This document shows, piece after piece, positions 1 through 8,990 of a stretch of DNA of 64,000 bases. Each line of letters opens with the position of its first letter. The stretch's first letter is position 1. The DNA comes from Terasakiella brassicae (GTDB lineage Bacteria > Pseudomonadota > Alphaproteobacteria > Rhodospirillales > Terasakiellaceae), in NCBI RefSeq assembly GCF_014641495.1, contig NZ_BMHV01000018.1, positions 17,936 to 81,935 of the forward strand. The letters are read 5' to 3'. The position numbers and the translations under genes were made by a program. The notes under the pieces are model-generated. The model saw nothing but the letters and a program-made list of their open reading frames with translations. It searched no databases and was not told where the DNA came from.

Positions 1-768
1 TTGGGACTCAAGCTTTTCAAGCGTTTAAACCGTGCTTTGATGCTTACAGATGATGGCCAGCAATATTATCCCGATGTGCGCGATGCCTTAGATCAGTTAT
101 CGCGTGCAACGGAAAGTTTATTGAAATCCGACCTCAACGGTGTCTTGACCGTATCGGTCATGCCGTCCTTTGCCTCCCTGTGGCTGGTGCCGCGTTTGCA
201 AAATTTTACTAATCAATACCCCGATATTGACGTTCGCATTGCAGCAGACGACAGTTTGACCGATTTTGCCCGCGATGATGTCGATTGTGCCATTCGATAC
301 GGATTGGGCAACTGGCCCGATGTCTATGAAGAACGTTTTATGGGGGAAGATGTTTTTCCGGTATGCTCTCCGCTTTATCTGGAAAAACACCCCTCACTGG
401 TTTCACCGCAAGCCCTGAAACATCACACCTTGATCCATGACTACGCCATCCATAGCGATGCCGAAGCCCACCTTGCGTGGAAATACTGGCTAAGGGAAGC
501 CGGTATCAAAGGCGTCGATCATACCAGAGGGCCGAAGTTCTCACATACCCATATGGTTATGCAGGCCTGTATGGTGGGCGAAGGGGTGGCATTGGGACGA
601 TCCGCCCTGATCCAGAGCGAACTGGATGCCGGGCGGCTTGTGCGTTTGTTTGATTACAGTATTTCCACCAATGTTGCCTACTATTTTGTGTGCCCGAAAG
701 GTGCGACGGAAAGGTATAAAATCAAGGCCTTTCGCGACTGGTTATTATCAGAATCAGCCCAACTTTGA
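1..768 (+). CDS. LysR-family transcriptional regulator (GcvA-like), 5' end missing
   Basis: This is the C-terminal 255 residues of a LysR-type regulator. The frame is open at base 1, and the first residues read like the end of the winged helix-turn-helix (GLKLF.R..R...LT..G). The TTG at base 1 is therefore an internal leucine codon, and the true start lies outside the window. The rest is the periplasmic-binding-like effector domain; 'LWLVPRL..F...YPDI' and 'DCAIRYG.G.WP' are typical of the GcvA/AmpR-like subgroup. It reads towards the decarboxylase gene 66 bases downstream, so it may control that gene or be co-transcribed with it. The ligand cannot be told from sequence. Confidence 0.88.
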   Translation: MGLKLFKRLNRALMLTDDGQQYYPDVRDALDQLSRATESLLKSDLNGVLTVSVMPSFASLWLVPRLQNFTNQYPDIDVRIAADDSLTDFARDDVDCAIRYGLGNWPDVYEERFMGEDVFPVCSPLYLEKHPSLVSPQALKHHTLIHDYAIHSDAEAHLAWKYWLREAGIKGVDHTRGPKFSHTHMVMQACMVGEGVALGRSALIQSELDAGRLVRLFDYSISTNVAYYFVCPKGATERYKIKAFRDWLLSESAQL

Positions 769-775
769 GCATTCA

Positions 776-820
776 TTTCAAATTTTTTCTGATAAGCTAG
801 TTTCAAATGAAATCATATCA
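776..820. promoter_or_regulatory. possible operator: repeated TTTCAAAT and TTTCA/TGAAA dyad
   Basis: In the short gap between the LysR gene and the decarboxylase, TTTCAAAT occurs at 776-783 and again at 801-808. The second copy is half of the dyad TTTCA-AA-TGAAA (801-812), flanked by TGATA (790-794) and TATCA (816-820). Such nested dyads fit a LysR-type binding region, but no T-N11-A core was established. The assignment is by position only. Confidence 0.3.
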
Positions 821-834
821 GAGAGGCCTTTTAC

Positions 835-2457
835 ATGCAGCTTGCCGAAGCCCTTTTTTGTGCCCTGAAAGATCGTGGCGCTACCGAGGTTATAGGAATT
901 CCCGGCGATTTTGCCCTTCCCTATTTCAAAATTCTGGAAGATACCAAAATTCTTCCGCTTTATACGCTCAGCCATGAACCCGGTGTCGGGTTTGCCGCTG
1001 ATGCTGCGGGACGTTTCAACAGCCGTCTCGGGGTTGCCGCCGTGACGTATGGCGCAGGCGCCCTTAATATGGTTAATCCGGTGGCACAGGCTTATGTGGA
1101 AAAATCCCCCCTCGTCGTCATTTCCGGTGCCCCGGGGAAACTGGAAAGCCAGCGCGGCCTTGGTCTGCACCATCAGGTCAAACGAATCGATTCCCAATAT
1201 AAGATTTTTGAAGAAATCACCTGCGCGCAAGTCATTTTGGACGATGTTCAGACCGCGCCACATTTAATCGCGCACGCGTTGGATACCTGCATTCAACAAT
1301 CACGCCCGGTTTATATTGAATTACCGCGTGACATGGTGTCCGAAGATATTGCGGCTGTTCCCGCCTTTCATCCCGGTTGTGACAATATGGATGGAGCACG
1401 CGCCTGCGCCGAAGAAGTTCTGGAACATTTGCGCGCCGCCAAACAGCCCTGCATTATGGCCGGTGTGGAAATTCGTCGTTTTGGTCTGGAAAAGAAACTG
1501 GCAGAACTCACCAATATTCTGGGTGTGCCGGTTGTCACCTCTTTCATGGCGCGCGGCATTCTCGCCGACAGCGAAGTCCCCTTGATCGGTACTTATCTGG
1601 GCCTTGCCGGTACAGAAAAAGTCCGCAAAGCGGTTGAACGTTCTGATGGTTTGTTGATGTTGGGCGTCATCCTGTCCGATACCAACTTCGGGGTTTCCAA
1701 ACGCGAAATTGACATGCGCGCCTGCGTTCATGCCTTTGACCGTGAGGTCAATTTCGCCCATCACACTTACCGTGAAGTCACGCTGGAATGTTTGATCGAA
1801 GCCTTGATTGAAATCGCCCAGCCCATTGGCGATGCCAAACGACACCCCGCCCCTGTCTATCCGCGTAATCTCAGCGCTGATGATAAAGCCATCGCGCCAA
1901 CTGATATCGCCTGCGCCGTCAACGATATGTTTGCCAAACATGGCAAAATGCCCATCGCATCGGACATGGGAGATTGCTTGTTTACCGCAATGGATATCGC
2001 CAATACCGCCTTGATTGCACCGGGTTATTATGCCTCGATGGGGCCGGGGGTACCAGCAGGGCTCGGCATACAGGCCACATCCGGCAAACGTCCGTTGATC
2101 ATGGTTGGCGATGGTGCCTTTCAAATGACAGGCTGGGAATTGGGCAATTGCCGCCAATATGGTTGGAACCCGATTGTTTTGCTGTTTAACAACCGCAGCT
2201 GGGAAATGCTGCGCACCTTCCAGCCGGGGCCGGATTATCACGATCTGGATGATTGGAAATTCGCCCAAATGGCAGCCCCGATGGGCGGGAAAGGTGTGCG
2301 CGTCACCACCCGTAAAGAATTGATCGAGGCCTTAGAAGCTGCCCAAAATGATACATCCTGTTTCCAACTGATCGAAATCATGCTGGAACGCGGCGAAATT
2401 TCCCAAACCCTCAATCGCTTTGTCAACGCGGTGAAACGATTAAGTACAACGAAATAG
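835..2457 (+). CDS. thiamine diphosphate-dependent 2-keto acid decarboxylase (indolepyruvate/phenylpyruvate type)
   Basis: 540 residues with the full fold of the pyruvate decarboxylase family: an N-terminal pyrimidine-binding domain with the conserved glutamate at about residue 48 (SHEPGVGFAADA), a central domain, and a C-terminal pyrophosphate domain with the ThDP motif GDG (about 425-427) ending in NN. Length and the 'GIPGDFALPYF' start resemble the IpdC/PPDC enzymes of Azospirillum, which decarboxylate indole-3-pyruvate or phenylpyruvate in the indole-3-acetate or Ehrlich route. Substrate preference is inferred and other keto acids remain possible. The start ATG follows AGAGAGG. It lies directly behind a LysR regulator gene in the same direction. 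Confidence 0.85.
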   Translation: MQLAEALFCALKDRGATEVIGIPGDFALPYFKILEDTKILPLYTLSHEPGVGFAADAAGRFNSRLGVAAVTYGAGALNMVNPVAQAYVEKSPLVVISGAPGKLESQRGLGLHHQVKRIDSQYKIFEEITCAQVILDDVQTAPHLIAHALDTCIQQSRPVYIELPRDMVSEDIAAVPAFHPGCDNMDGARACAEEVLEHLRAAKQPCIMAGVEIRRFGLEKKLAELTNILGVPVVTSFMARGILADSEVPLIGTYLGLAGTEKVRKAVERSDGLLMLGVILSDTNFGVSKREIDMRACVHAFDREVNFAHHTYREVTLECLIEALIEIAQPIGDAKRHPAPVYPRNLSADDKAIAPTDIACAVNDMFAKHGKMPIASDMGDCLFTAMDIANTALIAPGYYASMGPGVPAGLGIQATSGKRPLIMVGDGAFQMTGWELGNCRQYGWNPIVLLFNNRSWEMLRTFQPGPDYHDLDDWKFAQMAAPMGGKGVRVTTRKELIEALEAAQNDTSCFQLIEIMLERGEISQTLNRFVNAVKRLSTTK

Positions 2458-2464
2458 GACCTTG

Positions 2465-2501
2465 AAGGAGGGTGTGGATAAACTAAAGTCGCATCCTCCT
2501 T
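2465..2501 (+). terminator. hairpin after the decarboxylase gene
   Basis: A 12-bp stem (AAGGAGGGTGTG at 2465-2476 with CGCATCCTCCTT at 2490-2501, two G-U pairs, 13-base loop) starts 7 bases after the stop codon. What follows is TATATAAAAAG rather than a clean T run, so it may be a weak terminator or a 3' stabilising hairpin. Confidence 0.45.
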
Positions 2502-2577
2502 TATATAAAAAGATTTGTACCTGTGGATAAATTTCTCTAGCTTGGAATAGTTTGATTATTCTTTTTAAAGTTATTCC

Positions 2578-3420
2578 ATGCACGCTTTTTTGCTTACAGC
2601 TTGCGCCTTGATCCCACTGGCAGCCAATTCTATCCTCTGTCGGCAAGCCCTTGAAACCGGTGCAATTGACGCAGCTTCTTTTACCTCCATTCGGATTATT
2701 TCCGGTGCTGTGATGCTGTGCCTGATCGTCCTGATCCGCCGCCGTCCCTTATCCAGACAAGACGGAAACATCAAAAGCGCCGCCATGCTGTTCACCTATA
2801 TGGTGTTCTTTTCTTTTGCTTACCTTTCCCTAGGGGCCGGAACGGGGGCTTTGATTTTATTCGGGGCCGTTCAGCTTACCATGTTTGTCTATGCCCTTAA
2901 AATCGGGGAACATTTCAGTCTTTTATCCTGGCTGGGCCTGGGAATTGCCGTCAGCGGGATTATTTATCTGGTTTCCCCCGGTCTGAATGCACCGGACTTG
3001 ATCGGAAGCCTTTTAATGATTATCGCCGGAATTGCATGGGGGCTTTATTCACTGGCCGGACGGGGCACGACCAAACCACTGGAAAGCACCGCCATGAACT
3101 TTGTTTACTGCGTGGTGCCCGTTATTGTGATGAACCTGTTTTTTCTGGATCAAACTGTTCTCAGTAATCACGGCGTTCTTTTGGCAATTGCCTCAGGGGC
3201 ATTCGCTTCCGGCTGCGGCTATACCATTTGGTATTCGGCCTTGCGTTACCTGAAAGCCACCCAAGCTGCCACCGTTCAATTGTGCGTTCCAATCATTGCC
3301 GCCCTGGGTGGAACGGTACTGCTGGACGAAACCTTGACCCTTCGTCTTGTTCTGGCCTCCCTTGCCACATTAGGCGGGATTGCTTTGGTCCTTTTCCAAC
3401 GCTCCCACAAAAAAAATTAA
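2578..3420 (+). CDS. DMT-superfamily transporter, EamA domains
   Basis: A 280-residue hydrophobic protein with about ten predicted membrane segments arranged as two EamA repeats, the usual architecture of drug/metabolite exporters. The first repeat ends near residue 130 and the second starts at 'IAGIAWGLYSLAGRG'. 'LRYLKATQAATVQLCVPIIAAL' is the typical end region of the second repeat. Acts in the inner membrane; the substrate is unknown. The start ATG has no strong ribosome-binding site. The 3' end overlaps the convergent DUF4336 gene by four bases. A second, only distantly similar EamA gene lies at 4579-5448. Confidence 0.85.
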   Translation: MHAFLLTACALIPLAANSILCRQALETGAIDAASFTSIRIISGAVMLCLIVLIRRRPLSRQDGNIKSAAMLFTYMVFFSFAYLSLGAGTGALILFGAVQLTMFVYALKIGEHFSLLSWLGLGIAVSGIIYLVSPGLNAPDLIGSLLMIIAGIAWGLYSLAGRGTTKPLESTAMNFVYCVVPVIVMNLFFLDQTVLSNHGVLLAIASGAFASGCGYTIWYSALRYLKATQAATVQLCVPIIAALGGTVLLDETLTLRLVLASLATLGGIALVLFQRSHKKN

Positions 3421-4112
3421 ATCCACGAAAGGGATTTTTCCAGAAAAGCCCGGGCATTACTGGGTTGCCATTCCCCGTGCGCCATGATGGCCTTTTCCAC
3501 GGGTAAAGACAGCAAACGTTCCTTGGCTTGGCGAGTGGCTTTGCGTTTAAAAAAGCTCAGTCGCCATTCAAGCGGGGCATACCCCCGTCCTTCTACGATC
3601 CCCCACAGTTTCGCAATCACGCGCTGCCACGTGTTCCAGTGTTTTTGAATGAAGGTCTCGCTGAAATTTTCCGATAGATCCGCCATAATAACGGTATGGG
3701 ACGGACGATGGAAAAACACCACTTCATCCATAAAAAACGACCCGTTAAACCAGATCAAATCAAAGACATCACCCCATTCCTGCGGCGCTTGATCCCCAAG
3801 CCCCCCTGTAAACTGCAAGTCTTTGCGTTTATCAATGGTCGATTGCGGTCCCCATAAACAAGCCTTTGGATAAGCCTGTTGCCACGGCCCCAAAAACAGA
3901 TGATGAATTTTATTGGGGCTGACCAGATGGGCAACCGTCCCCAATGCATCAATTTCCGTTTTTAAATCCGTACTCAGTTCAATCGGGGACCAGACCCATA
4001 ATTTGTTATCTGCCAGTCGTACAACGACCATACGAGTGGGATAGGGACAGCTGTAAAAATCCACCAGACCGCCTTCGCCAATCCAGATATCCTGTGCAAC
4101 GTTGATTAACAT
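3417..4112 (-). CDS. DUF4336 family protein
   Basis: 231 residues from the chosen ATG at 4112, which has GGTAAGGAC just upstream. The reading frame stays open to a TTG-type start at 4310, but those extra 66 residues look non-homologous and have no ribosome-binding site. The protein reads as DUF4336, a family related to the metallo-beta-lactamase fold: an N-terminal 'RMVVVRL..NKLWVWSPIEL', then 'HLVSPNKIHHLFLGPW...YP.A..WGP' and 'EVVFFHRPSHTVIMADL'. Classical HxHxDH zinc ligands are not seen. Function is unknown; it faces the DMT transporter convergently. Confidence 0.72.
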   Translation of the reverse strand: MLINVAQDIWIGEGGLVDFYSCPYPTRMVVVRLADNKLWVWSPIELSTDLKTEIDALGTVAHLVSPNKIHHLFLGPWQQAYPKACLWGPQSTIDKRKDLQFTGGLGDQAPQEWGDVFDLIWFNGSFFMDEVVFFHRPSHTVIMADLSENFSETFIQKHWNTWQRVIAKLWGIVEGRGYAPLEWRLSFFKRKATRQAKERLLSLPVEKAIMAHGEWQPSNARAFLEKSLSWI

Positions 4113-4390
4113 CGTTATGTCCTTACCAATTCTCCGCCAATAATTCGAAATGGCCTTGGGGGTGATCACACGCCGGGCAGACCGTTCTTGTCTTGCCTGC
4201 AACGACTCGATCGTTCCCGCATCGATTTCCGTCAACCTAATATTGTGTTCTTCCCAAAAACGACCAAGCTGTGCGAAAAAAAGACTAGGCCCGTAAAGAC
4301 GATTTGACAAGTCAGCCTATATGAAGCTTTTCTTTTTGCTCAGAAAAAACTAGATTGGGCACAGATTTCGAAAGGAGCATTGAGAGACAC

Positions 4391-4582
4391 ATGTCTAACC
4401 CGTTCATCATTGGCCTGAAAACCAACCCGCAGCTTTTCTTCAACGAACTGGACACCATCGAGGTCCAAGCCATCGCGCAAGCTTGCCTACGCGTTCTGGA
4501 AACCCGTCATAAAGAAGGCGATATCGAAGCTGCCGGGTGCTTGCAAAACGTCTATCGTGACGTTGCCAATATCGAACTGTGA
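4391..4582 (+). CDS. small hypothetical protein, translationally coupled to the next gene
   Basis: 63 residues from ATG 4391, preceded by GAAAGGAG and GAGAGA. No family recognised. The sequence is soluble and helical-looking (VQAIAQACLRVLETRHKEG) with two cysteines. It ends in GTGA, so its stop overlaps the GTG start of the following DMT transporter by four bases, an arrangement typical of translational coupling. That coupling is the best argument that it is real and co-expressed. Confidence 0.6.
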   Translation: MSNPFIIGLKTNPQLFFNELDTIEVQAIAQACLRVLETRHKEGDIEAAGCLQNVYRDVANIEL

Positions 4583-5448
4583 CCCGTTTCATCCCTCTCC
4601 TGTTTGTCTTTTTATGGAGCACCGGTTTTATCGGGGCCAAGTTCGGCCTGCCCTATGCCGAACCTTATACCTTCCTGTTTGTGCGCATGACACTCACCTG
4701 CGCCATTTTGCTTGTTGTCCTGCTGGTCCTCAAAAAAGAATGGCCGAAAAGCCGCCGCTTAAGTGGACATGTCGCAATCTCGGGCATTCTCATCCATGTC
4801 GGGTATCTTGGTGGGGTTTTTACAGCAATCAAAATGGGCCTACCTTCCGGCTTAACAGCTTTGATTGCAGGGTTTCAGCCTTTGCTGACGGCCTTTATTG
4901 CCAAACCTGTTCTCGGGGAAAATGTGCGCCCGGTTCAATGGGCAGGCTTGGTGCTGGGGATCATCGGAACGGTCTTGGTCCTCAGTGAAAAAATTGACCT
5001 GAACAATACCGCCTTGTTTGAAGGCTTCCCCTTAAACGCCGTTTTTATCGCTTTTGGTGCGGTTGTCTGCATTACCATAAGCTCGGTCTATCAAAAGAAA
5101 TATTGCACAACCATGCCGCTGATGAGCGGGACTTTCATCCAGTATTTTGCGGCCTGCCTGATTTACGGCCTGTTGGCCTCCGGTCTTGAAACCATGGAAA
5201 TCCAGTGGACGGGGGAATTTATCTTCGCCCTGTTCTGGTTGATCTTCGTGCCCTCGTTCGGGGCCATCAGCTTATTGATGTGGATGATCAAGCAAGGCGA
5301 AGCCTCCAAGGTGGCCAGCATGTTTTATCTGGTCCCGGCTGTAACAGCGTTGGAGGCCTTCTTCCTGTTTGGCGAAACACTTGGTCTCAGTGCCCTGATC
5401 GGTATGGCCGTGGTCAGCGTTGGCGTTGCCTTGGCTGTGCGAAATTAA
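4579..5448 (+). CDS. DMT-superfamily transporter, EamA domains
   Basis: 289 residues starting at GTG 4579, which overlaps the stop of the small upstream ORF. Two EamA repeats and about ten hydrophobic segments are visible. 'FLWSTGFIGAKFGLPYAEPYTFLFVRM' is the characteristic first helix pair of the RhaT/EamA exporters. Inner-membrane protein; substrate unknown. It is only distantly similar to the transporter at 2578-3420. Its 3' end overlaps the convergent M16 peptidase gene by four bases, so no separate terminator exists between them. Confidence 0.85.
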   Translation: MTRFIPLLFVFLWSTGFIGAKFGLPYAEPYTFLFVRMTLTCAILLVVLLVLKKEWPKSRRLSGHVAISGILIHVGYLGGVFTAIKMGLPSGLTALIAGFQPLLTAFIAKPVLGENVRPVQWAGLVLGIIGTVLVLSEKIDLNNTALFEGFPLNAVFIAFGAVVCITISSVYQKKYCTTMPLMSGTFIQYFAACLIYGLLASGLETMEIQWTGEFIFALFWLIFVPSFGAISLLMWMIKQGEASKVASMFYLVPAVTALEAFFLFGETLGLSALIGMAVVSVGVALAVRN

Positions 5449-6686
5449 ATTGTAAATTCAGGAATTTCCGTCAAGGGGCCAAGCGCGGTCAAGGTCGGTT
5501 TGCTTGCAAAGACGCGGCGGGCCACCTTGCAAACTGCATCCACATCAATGGCATCAATTTTTTCGACCACTTCTTCCACCGGAATAATACGGTTAAACAC
5601 TGTCAATTGGCGGGCCAATTGTTCGCATCGGGTTGAAGTACTTTCCAAAGACATCAAAATACTGGATTTCAATTGCGCACGTGCGCGTTGCACTTCATCT
5701 TCGCTCACGCGTTCACAAACCTTGGTAATTTCATCAGCCAACACCGGAACCAGTTCTTTCATTTCATCGCGGCCCGTCCCGGCATAAAGCCCCAGCATCC
5801 CGCCATCATCATAAGCAGAAACAAAGCTGTAGATCGAATAGACCAGCCCGCGCTTTTCGCGGATTTCCTGAAACAGTCGCGACGACATACCGCCACCAAA
5901 CAGGGTCGACATGACCGACAGACTGTAAAAATCGGGATCATCATATTTAACCGCATCAAACCCGGCAACCAGATGAACCTGTTCCAGATTGGGGCGATTT
6001 TCCACAAAATGTCCCCCGACATAACGGGTCGGGTCCGGCAATATCTGTGTTTCGCGCGGCAACGCGGTAAATTTTTCTTCGACCATTGCGACCAATGTGT
6101 CATGGTCCACATTGCCGGACGCACTAAAGACCATGCGCGATGTCGCATAATTATCCTGCATATAGGACAAAACCGTATCACGAGACAGGGATTTGACGAT
6201 ATCCGACTCGCCCAAAACCGGTCGGCCCATTGCCTGATCAGGATAAGCCGTCAGTTGGAAATAATCGAAAACGATATCATCCGGCGTATCATTGGCTTGA
6301 TAAATTTCCTGTAAAATGACACTGCGTTCACGTTCCAGTTCTTCACCATCAATCACGGAATTCTGCAAGATGTCTGAAATGATATCAACCGCCAGGGCGA
6401 CATCCTCTTTCAATACCTTGGCATAATAGGCCGTGTTTTCCCGCGACGTATAGGCATTGATATGCCCGCCGACATTTTCAATCTCTTCAGCCAGTTGCAA
6501 GGCATTGCGCGTTGTCGTCCCCTTAAAGGCCATATGTTCCAGCATATGTGAAATGCCGTTGAGTTCCGGCTTTTCGTGACGGGCACCAATTTCAATCCAT
6601 GCCCCAAGGGAAACCGACTGGACAGACGCCATGTGGTTGGAGACAACGCGCAAGCCGTTGTCCAGTGTCGTAATACGAACGTTCAT
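5445..6686 (-). CDS. M16-family zinc metallopeptidase (processing peptidase-like)
   Basis: 413 residues. The inverted zinc motif HxxEH is intact as HMLEH at residues 47-51, followed by 'MAFKGT' and 'NAYTSRENTAYY', the standard signature of M16B peptidases related to the beta subunit of mitochondrial processing peptidase. The second, inactive M16 half follows ('GGGMSSRLFQEIREKRGLVYS'). There is no signal peptide, so it is probably cytoplasmic. It starts directly after the thrC stop codon with no spacer, so the two genes are co-transcribed; this thrC-M16 order is common in alphaproteobacteria. The substrate is unknown. Confidence 0.92.
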   Translation of the reverse strand: MNVRITTLDNGLRVVSNHMASVQSVSLGAWIEIGARHEKPELNGISHMLEHMAFKGTTTRNALQLAEEIENVGGHINAYTSRENTAYYAKVLKEDVALAVDIISDILQNSVIDGEELERERSVILQEIYQANDTPDDIVFDYFQLTAYPDQAMGRPVLGESDIVKSLSRDTVLSYMQDNYATSRMVFSASGNVDHDTLVAMVEEKFTALPRETQILPDPTRYVGGHFVENRPNLEQVHLVAGFDAVKYDDPDFYSLSVMSTLFGGGMSSRLFQEIREKRGLVYSIYSFVSAYDDGGMLGLYAGTGRDEMKELVPVLADEITKVCERVSEDEVQRARAQLKSSILMSLESTSTRCEQLARQLTVFNRIIPVEEVVEKIDAIDVDAVCKVARRVFASKPTLTALGPLTEIPEFTI

Positions 6687-8075
6687 TTAGGCAAGGGTCT
6701 TTTCAATATAGGACTGAATGGTGGGTAAGTCATTTTCCAGCACGTCAAAACGTTCTTCGCGATCAAACAAATCGCTTAGACGTTCCGGCAAGGCCGGATG
6801 AACACCGGAAGCCTCTTCAACCGCCGCCGGGAATTTCGCCGGATGCGCCGTTGCCAAGGCAATGGTGACCGCATCGGTTTTCACCGCATCGCGCGCAACG
6901 GCGCAACCGATGACACTGTGCGGATCCAGCAATTCGCCGGTTTGCTGATAAAAGGCGTTAATCGCCTGTTTGGTTTCTTCGTCGTTCAAACATTGGGCCG
7001 TGAAATCTTCACACATGGCTTTCCAGCGATCTGCACCAAAATCAACTTCGCCGGTATCGCGGAAATCTGCCAAAGCCTGTGCCAAGGCAGAACCATCCGC
7101 CTTGTAATGTTGCGCCAGCAAACGTTCGAAGTTGGATGAAATTTGAATATCCATAGACGGGGATAAGCTGGGTTCCACCGTTTCCATTTTCATCACGCCC
7201 GTTTTGAAATAACGGGTTAAAATGTCATTTCGGTTGGACCCGATCACAAAACTTTCAATCGGCAAACCCATTTTTTTGGCACAATATCCGGCAAAAACGT
7301 TGCCAAAGTTCCCGGTCGGCACGGCAAAACGGGTCTTGCGATCCGGTGCACCGACCTGAACAGCCGCCCAGAAATAATAGGCGATTTGCGCCATGATGCG
7401 CGCCCAGTTGATCGAGTTCACCGCAGAAAGATTATATTTATCGCGGAAATCCATATCATTAAACATGGCCTTAACCGCATCCTGACAATCATCAAATGTG
7501 CCTTCCAAGGCGATATTATGTACGTTGGAAGACAAGATCGTCGTCATTTGGCGGCGTTGCACATCAGACACGCGCCCTTTCGGATGCATAATAAAAATAT
7601 CAATACATTCACGGTCGCGACAGGCTTCAATCGCCGCCGACCCGGTATCGCCGGATGTGGCGCCCACGATGGTCACGCGTTCCCCGCGTTTTTTCAACAC
7701 ATAATCAAATAAACGACCCAGTAATTGCAGTGCATAATCTTTAAAGGCCAAGGTCGGGCCGTGGAACAGTTCCATAACCCATTGGTCAGAATCCAGTTGT
7801 TTTAACGGAGCAACCGCCGGATGACCGAAATCCTTGTAAGCACCCTGCACCAATTCGTTAAAATCCGCATGCGCGATAGACCCTTCCACAAACGGGTACA
7901 TCACACGAACAGCCATATCGGCATAAGATAAGCCGCGCATATCGCGGATATCATCGGCGCTGAACTGGGGCCAGCTTTCCGGCAGATAAAGACCGCCATC
8001 ACGGGCCAAACCTGTCAACAGAACATCATCAAAGGAAAGTGCGGGCGCCTTGCCGCGTGTGGAAACGTATTGCAC
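6687..8075 (-). CDS. thrC: threonine synthase
   Basis: 462 residues, the long form of threonine synthase, a PLP enzyme that converts O-phosphohomoserine to threonine. The N-terminal 'MQYVSTRG.AP..SF.D.LL.GLA.DGGLY.P' and the PLP lysine in 'HGPTLAFKDYALQ' (Lys112) are intact; 'GATSGDTGSAA' is the phosphate-binding loop and 'VPTGNFGN' the second conserved loop. First gene of a two-gene unit with the M16 peptidase. A terminator of the upstream dehydrogenase gene lies about 80 bases before its start, so it must have its own promoter in that short gap. Confidence 0.96.
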   Translation of the reverse strand: MQYVSTRGKAPALSFDDVLLTGLARDGGLYLPESWPQFSADDIRDMRGLSYADMAVRVMYPFVEGSIAHADFNELVQGAYKDFGHPAVAPLKQLDSDQWVMELFHGPTLAFKDYALQLLGRLFDYVLKKRGERVTIVGATSGDTGSAAIEACRDRECIDIFIMHPKGRVSDVQRRQMTTILSSNVHNIALEGTFDDCQDAVKAMFNDMDFRDKYNLSAVNSINWARIMAQIAYYFWAAVQVGAPDRKTRFAVPTGNFGNVFAGYCAKKMGLPIESFVIGSNRNDILTRYFKTGVMKMETVEPSLSPSMDIQISSNFERLLAQHYKADGSALAQALADFRDTGEVDFGADRWKAMCEDFTAQCLNDEETKQAINAFYQQTGELLDPHSVIGCAVARDAVKTDAVTIALATAHPAKFPAAVEEASGVHPALPERLSDLFDREERFDVLENDLPTIQSYIEKTLA

Positions 8076-8150
8076 CTTGGGCCTCTTTGCATCGAGATAA
8101 AAACCTAGACGCGCTGTTTAACACGCTTTGCAGCGGAGTCCAATAAACAA

Positions 8151-8178
8151 AACGGCCCTTACACAGGTAAGGACCGTT
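8151..8178 (-). terminator. Rho-independent terminator of the dehydrogenase gene
   Basis: Read on the minus strand: AACGGTCCTTAC, a 4-base loop, then GTAAGGGCCGTT (12 bp with one U-G pair), followed by TTGTTTATT. It lies 29 bases after the stop codon of the gene at 8207-8965. Confidence 0.82.
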
Positions 8179-8206
8179 CCATTTTAAATGCGGCTTAAAC
8201 AACCAA

Positions 8207-8965
8207 TTATTTCGGGGCCATACGCAAGGCACCATCCATACGAATAACTTCACCGGACAGGTACGCATTATTGACGATATGGTTAACCAAATCGGCATAT
8301 TCTTCCGGTTTGCCCATACGGCCGCAAGGCACAGATTTATTCAACGCATCCTGAACTTCCTCAGGCATACCCAACAACATTGGTGTTGCCATGATCCCCG
8401 GTGCAATCGTCATAACACGGATGCCTTTGGGGGCCATTTCGCGGGCCACCGGCAATGTTAACGAGACCACCCCACCTTTGGAGGCCGCATAGGCCGCTTG
8501 ACCGATTTGACCATCGGCAAATGCGATGGAGGCCGTATTGACCACCACGCCGCGCTCTTCCCCATTTACCGGGTCCAGTTCCAGCATATCGGCGCAGGCC
8601 AGTCGGGTCATGTTGAATGTCCCCACCAGATTGACGTTAATCACTTTCGAGAAAAGGTCCAGATCGTGAGCACCATTGCGCCCCACGATTTTAGAAGCCG
8701 GGGCAATGCCCGCACAAGACACAACGACACGGGCCGGGCCATGTGCTTCACGCGCGCTGGCAAATGCCGCTTCGGCACTGGCGGCATCGGACACGTTACA
8801 TTCAACCGCAATCCCGCCAATTTCATCAGCGACTTTTTGTGCAGCGTCCACATTCATGTCGAAAATGGCAACTTTCGCCCCTTCGCTGGCAAGCTTGCGT
8901 GCCGTGGCTTCCCCTAAACCAGACGCACCACCTGTAACGATTGCAGCCAAACCTTGAACGTTCAT
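8207..8965 (-). CDS. short-chain 3-hydroxyacyl-CoA dehydrogenase (type 2, IvdG-like)
   Basis: 252 residues of the short-chain dehydrogenase/reductase family. The NAD-binding TGGASGLG is at 11-18 with Asp36 at the end of the second strand, pointing to NAD. The catalytic Ser146, Tyr159 and Lys163 (YAASK) are present. The whole sequence follows the human HSD17B10-type enzymes, which oxidise short branched 3-hydroxyacyl-CoAs such as 2-methyl-3-hydroxybutyryl-CoA in isoleucine degradation. The start is preceded by AGGAGAAGGAT. A perfect TTTACGT/ACGTAAA palindrome sits 26 bases before the start. It is monocistronic, with its own terminator. Confidence 0.88.
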   Translation of the reverse strand: MNVQGLAAIVTGGASGLGEATARKLASEGAKVAIFDMNVDAAQKVADEIGGIAVECNVSDAASAEAAFASAREAHGPARVVVSCAGIAPASKIVGRNGAHDLDLFSKVINVNLVGTFNMTRLACADMLELDPVNGEERGVVVNTASIAFADGQIGQAAYAASKGGVVSLTLPVAREMAPKGIRVMTIAPGIMATPMLLGMPEEVQDALNKSVPCGRMGKPEEYADLVNHIVNNAYLSGEVIRMDGALRMAPK

Positions 8966-8990
8966 ATCCTTCTCCTAAAAAATGTTTACC

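Noticed and set aside
1321..2268. A 315-codon minus-strand frame inside the decarboxylase gene
   Set aside because: Antisense to a well-supported ThDP enzyme; no ribosome-binding site and no domain.
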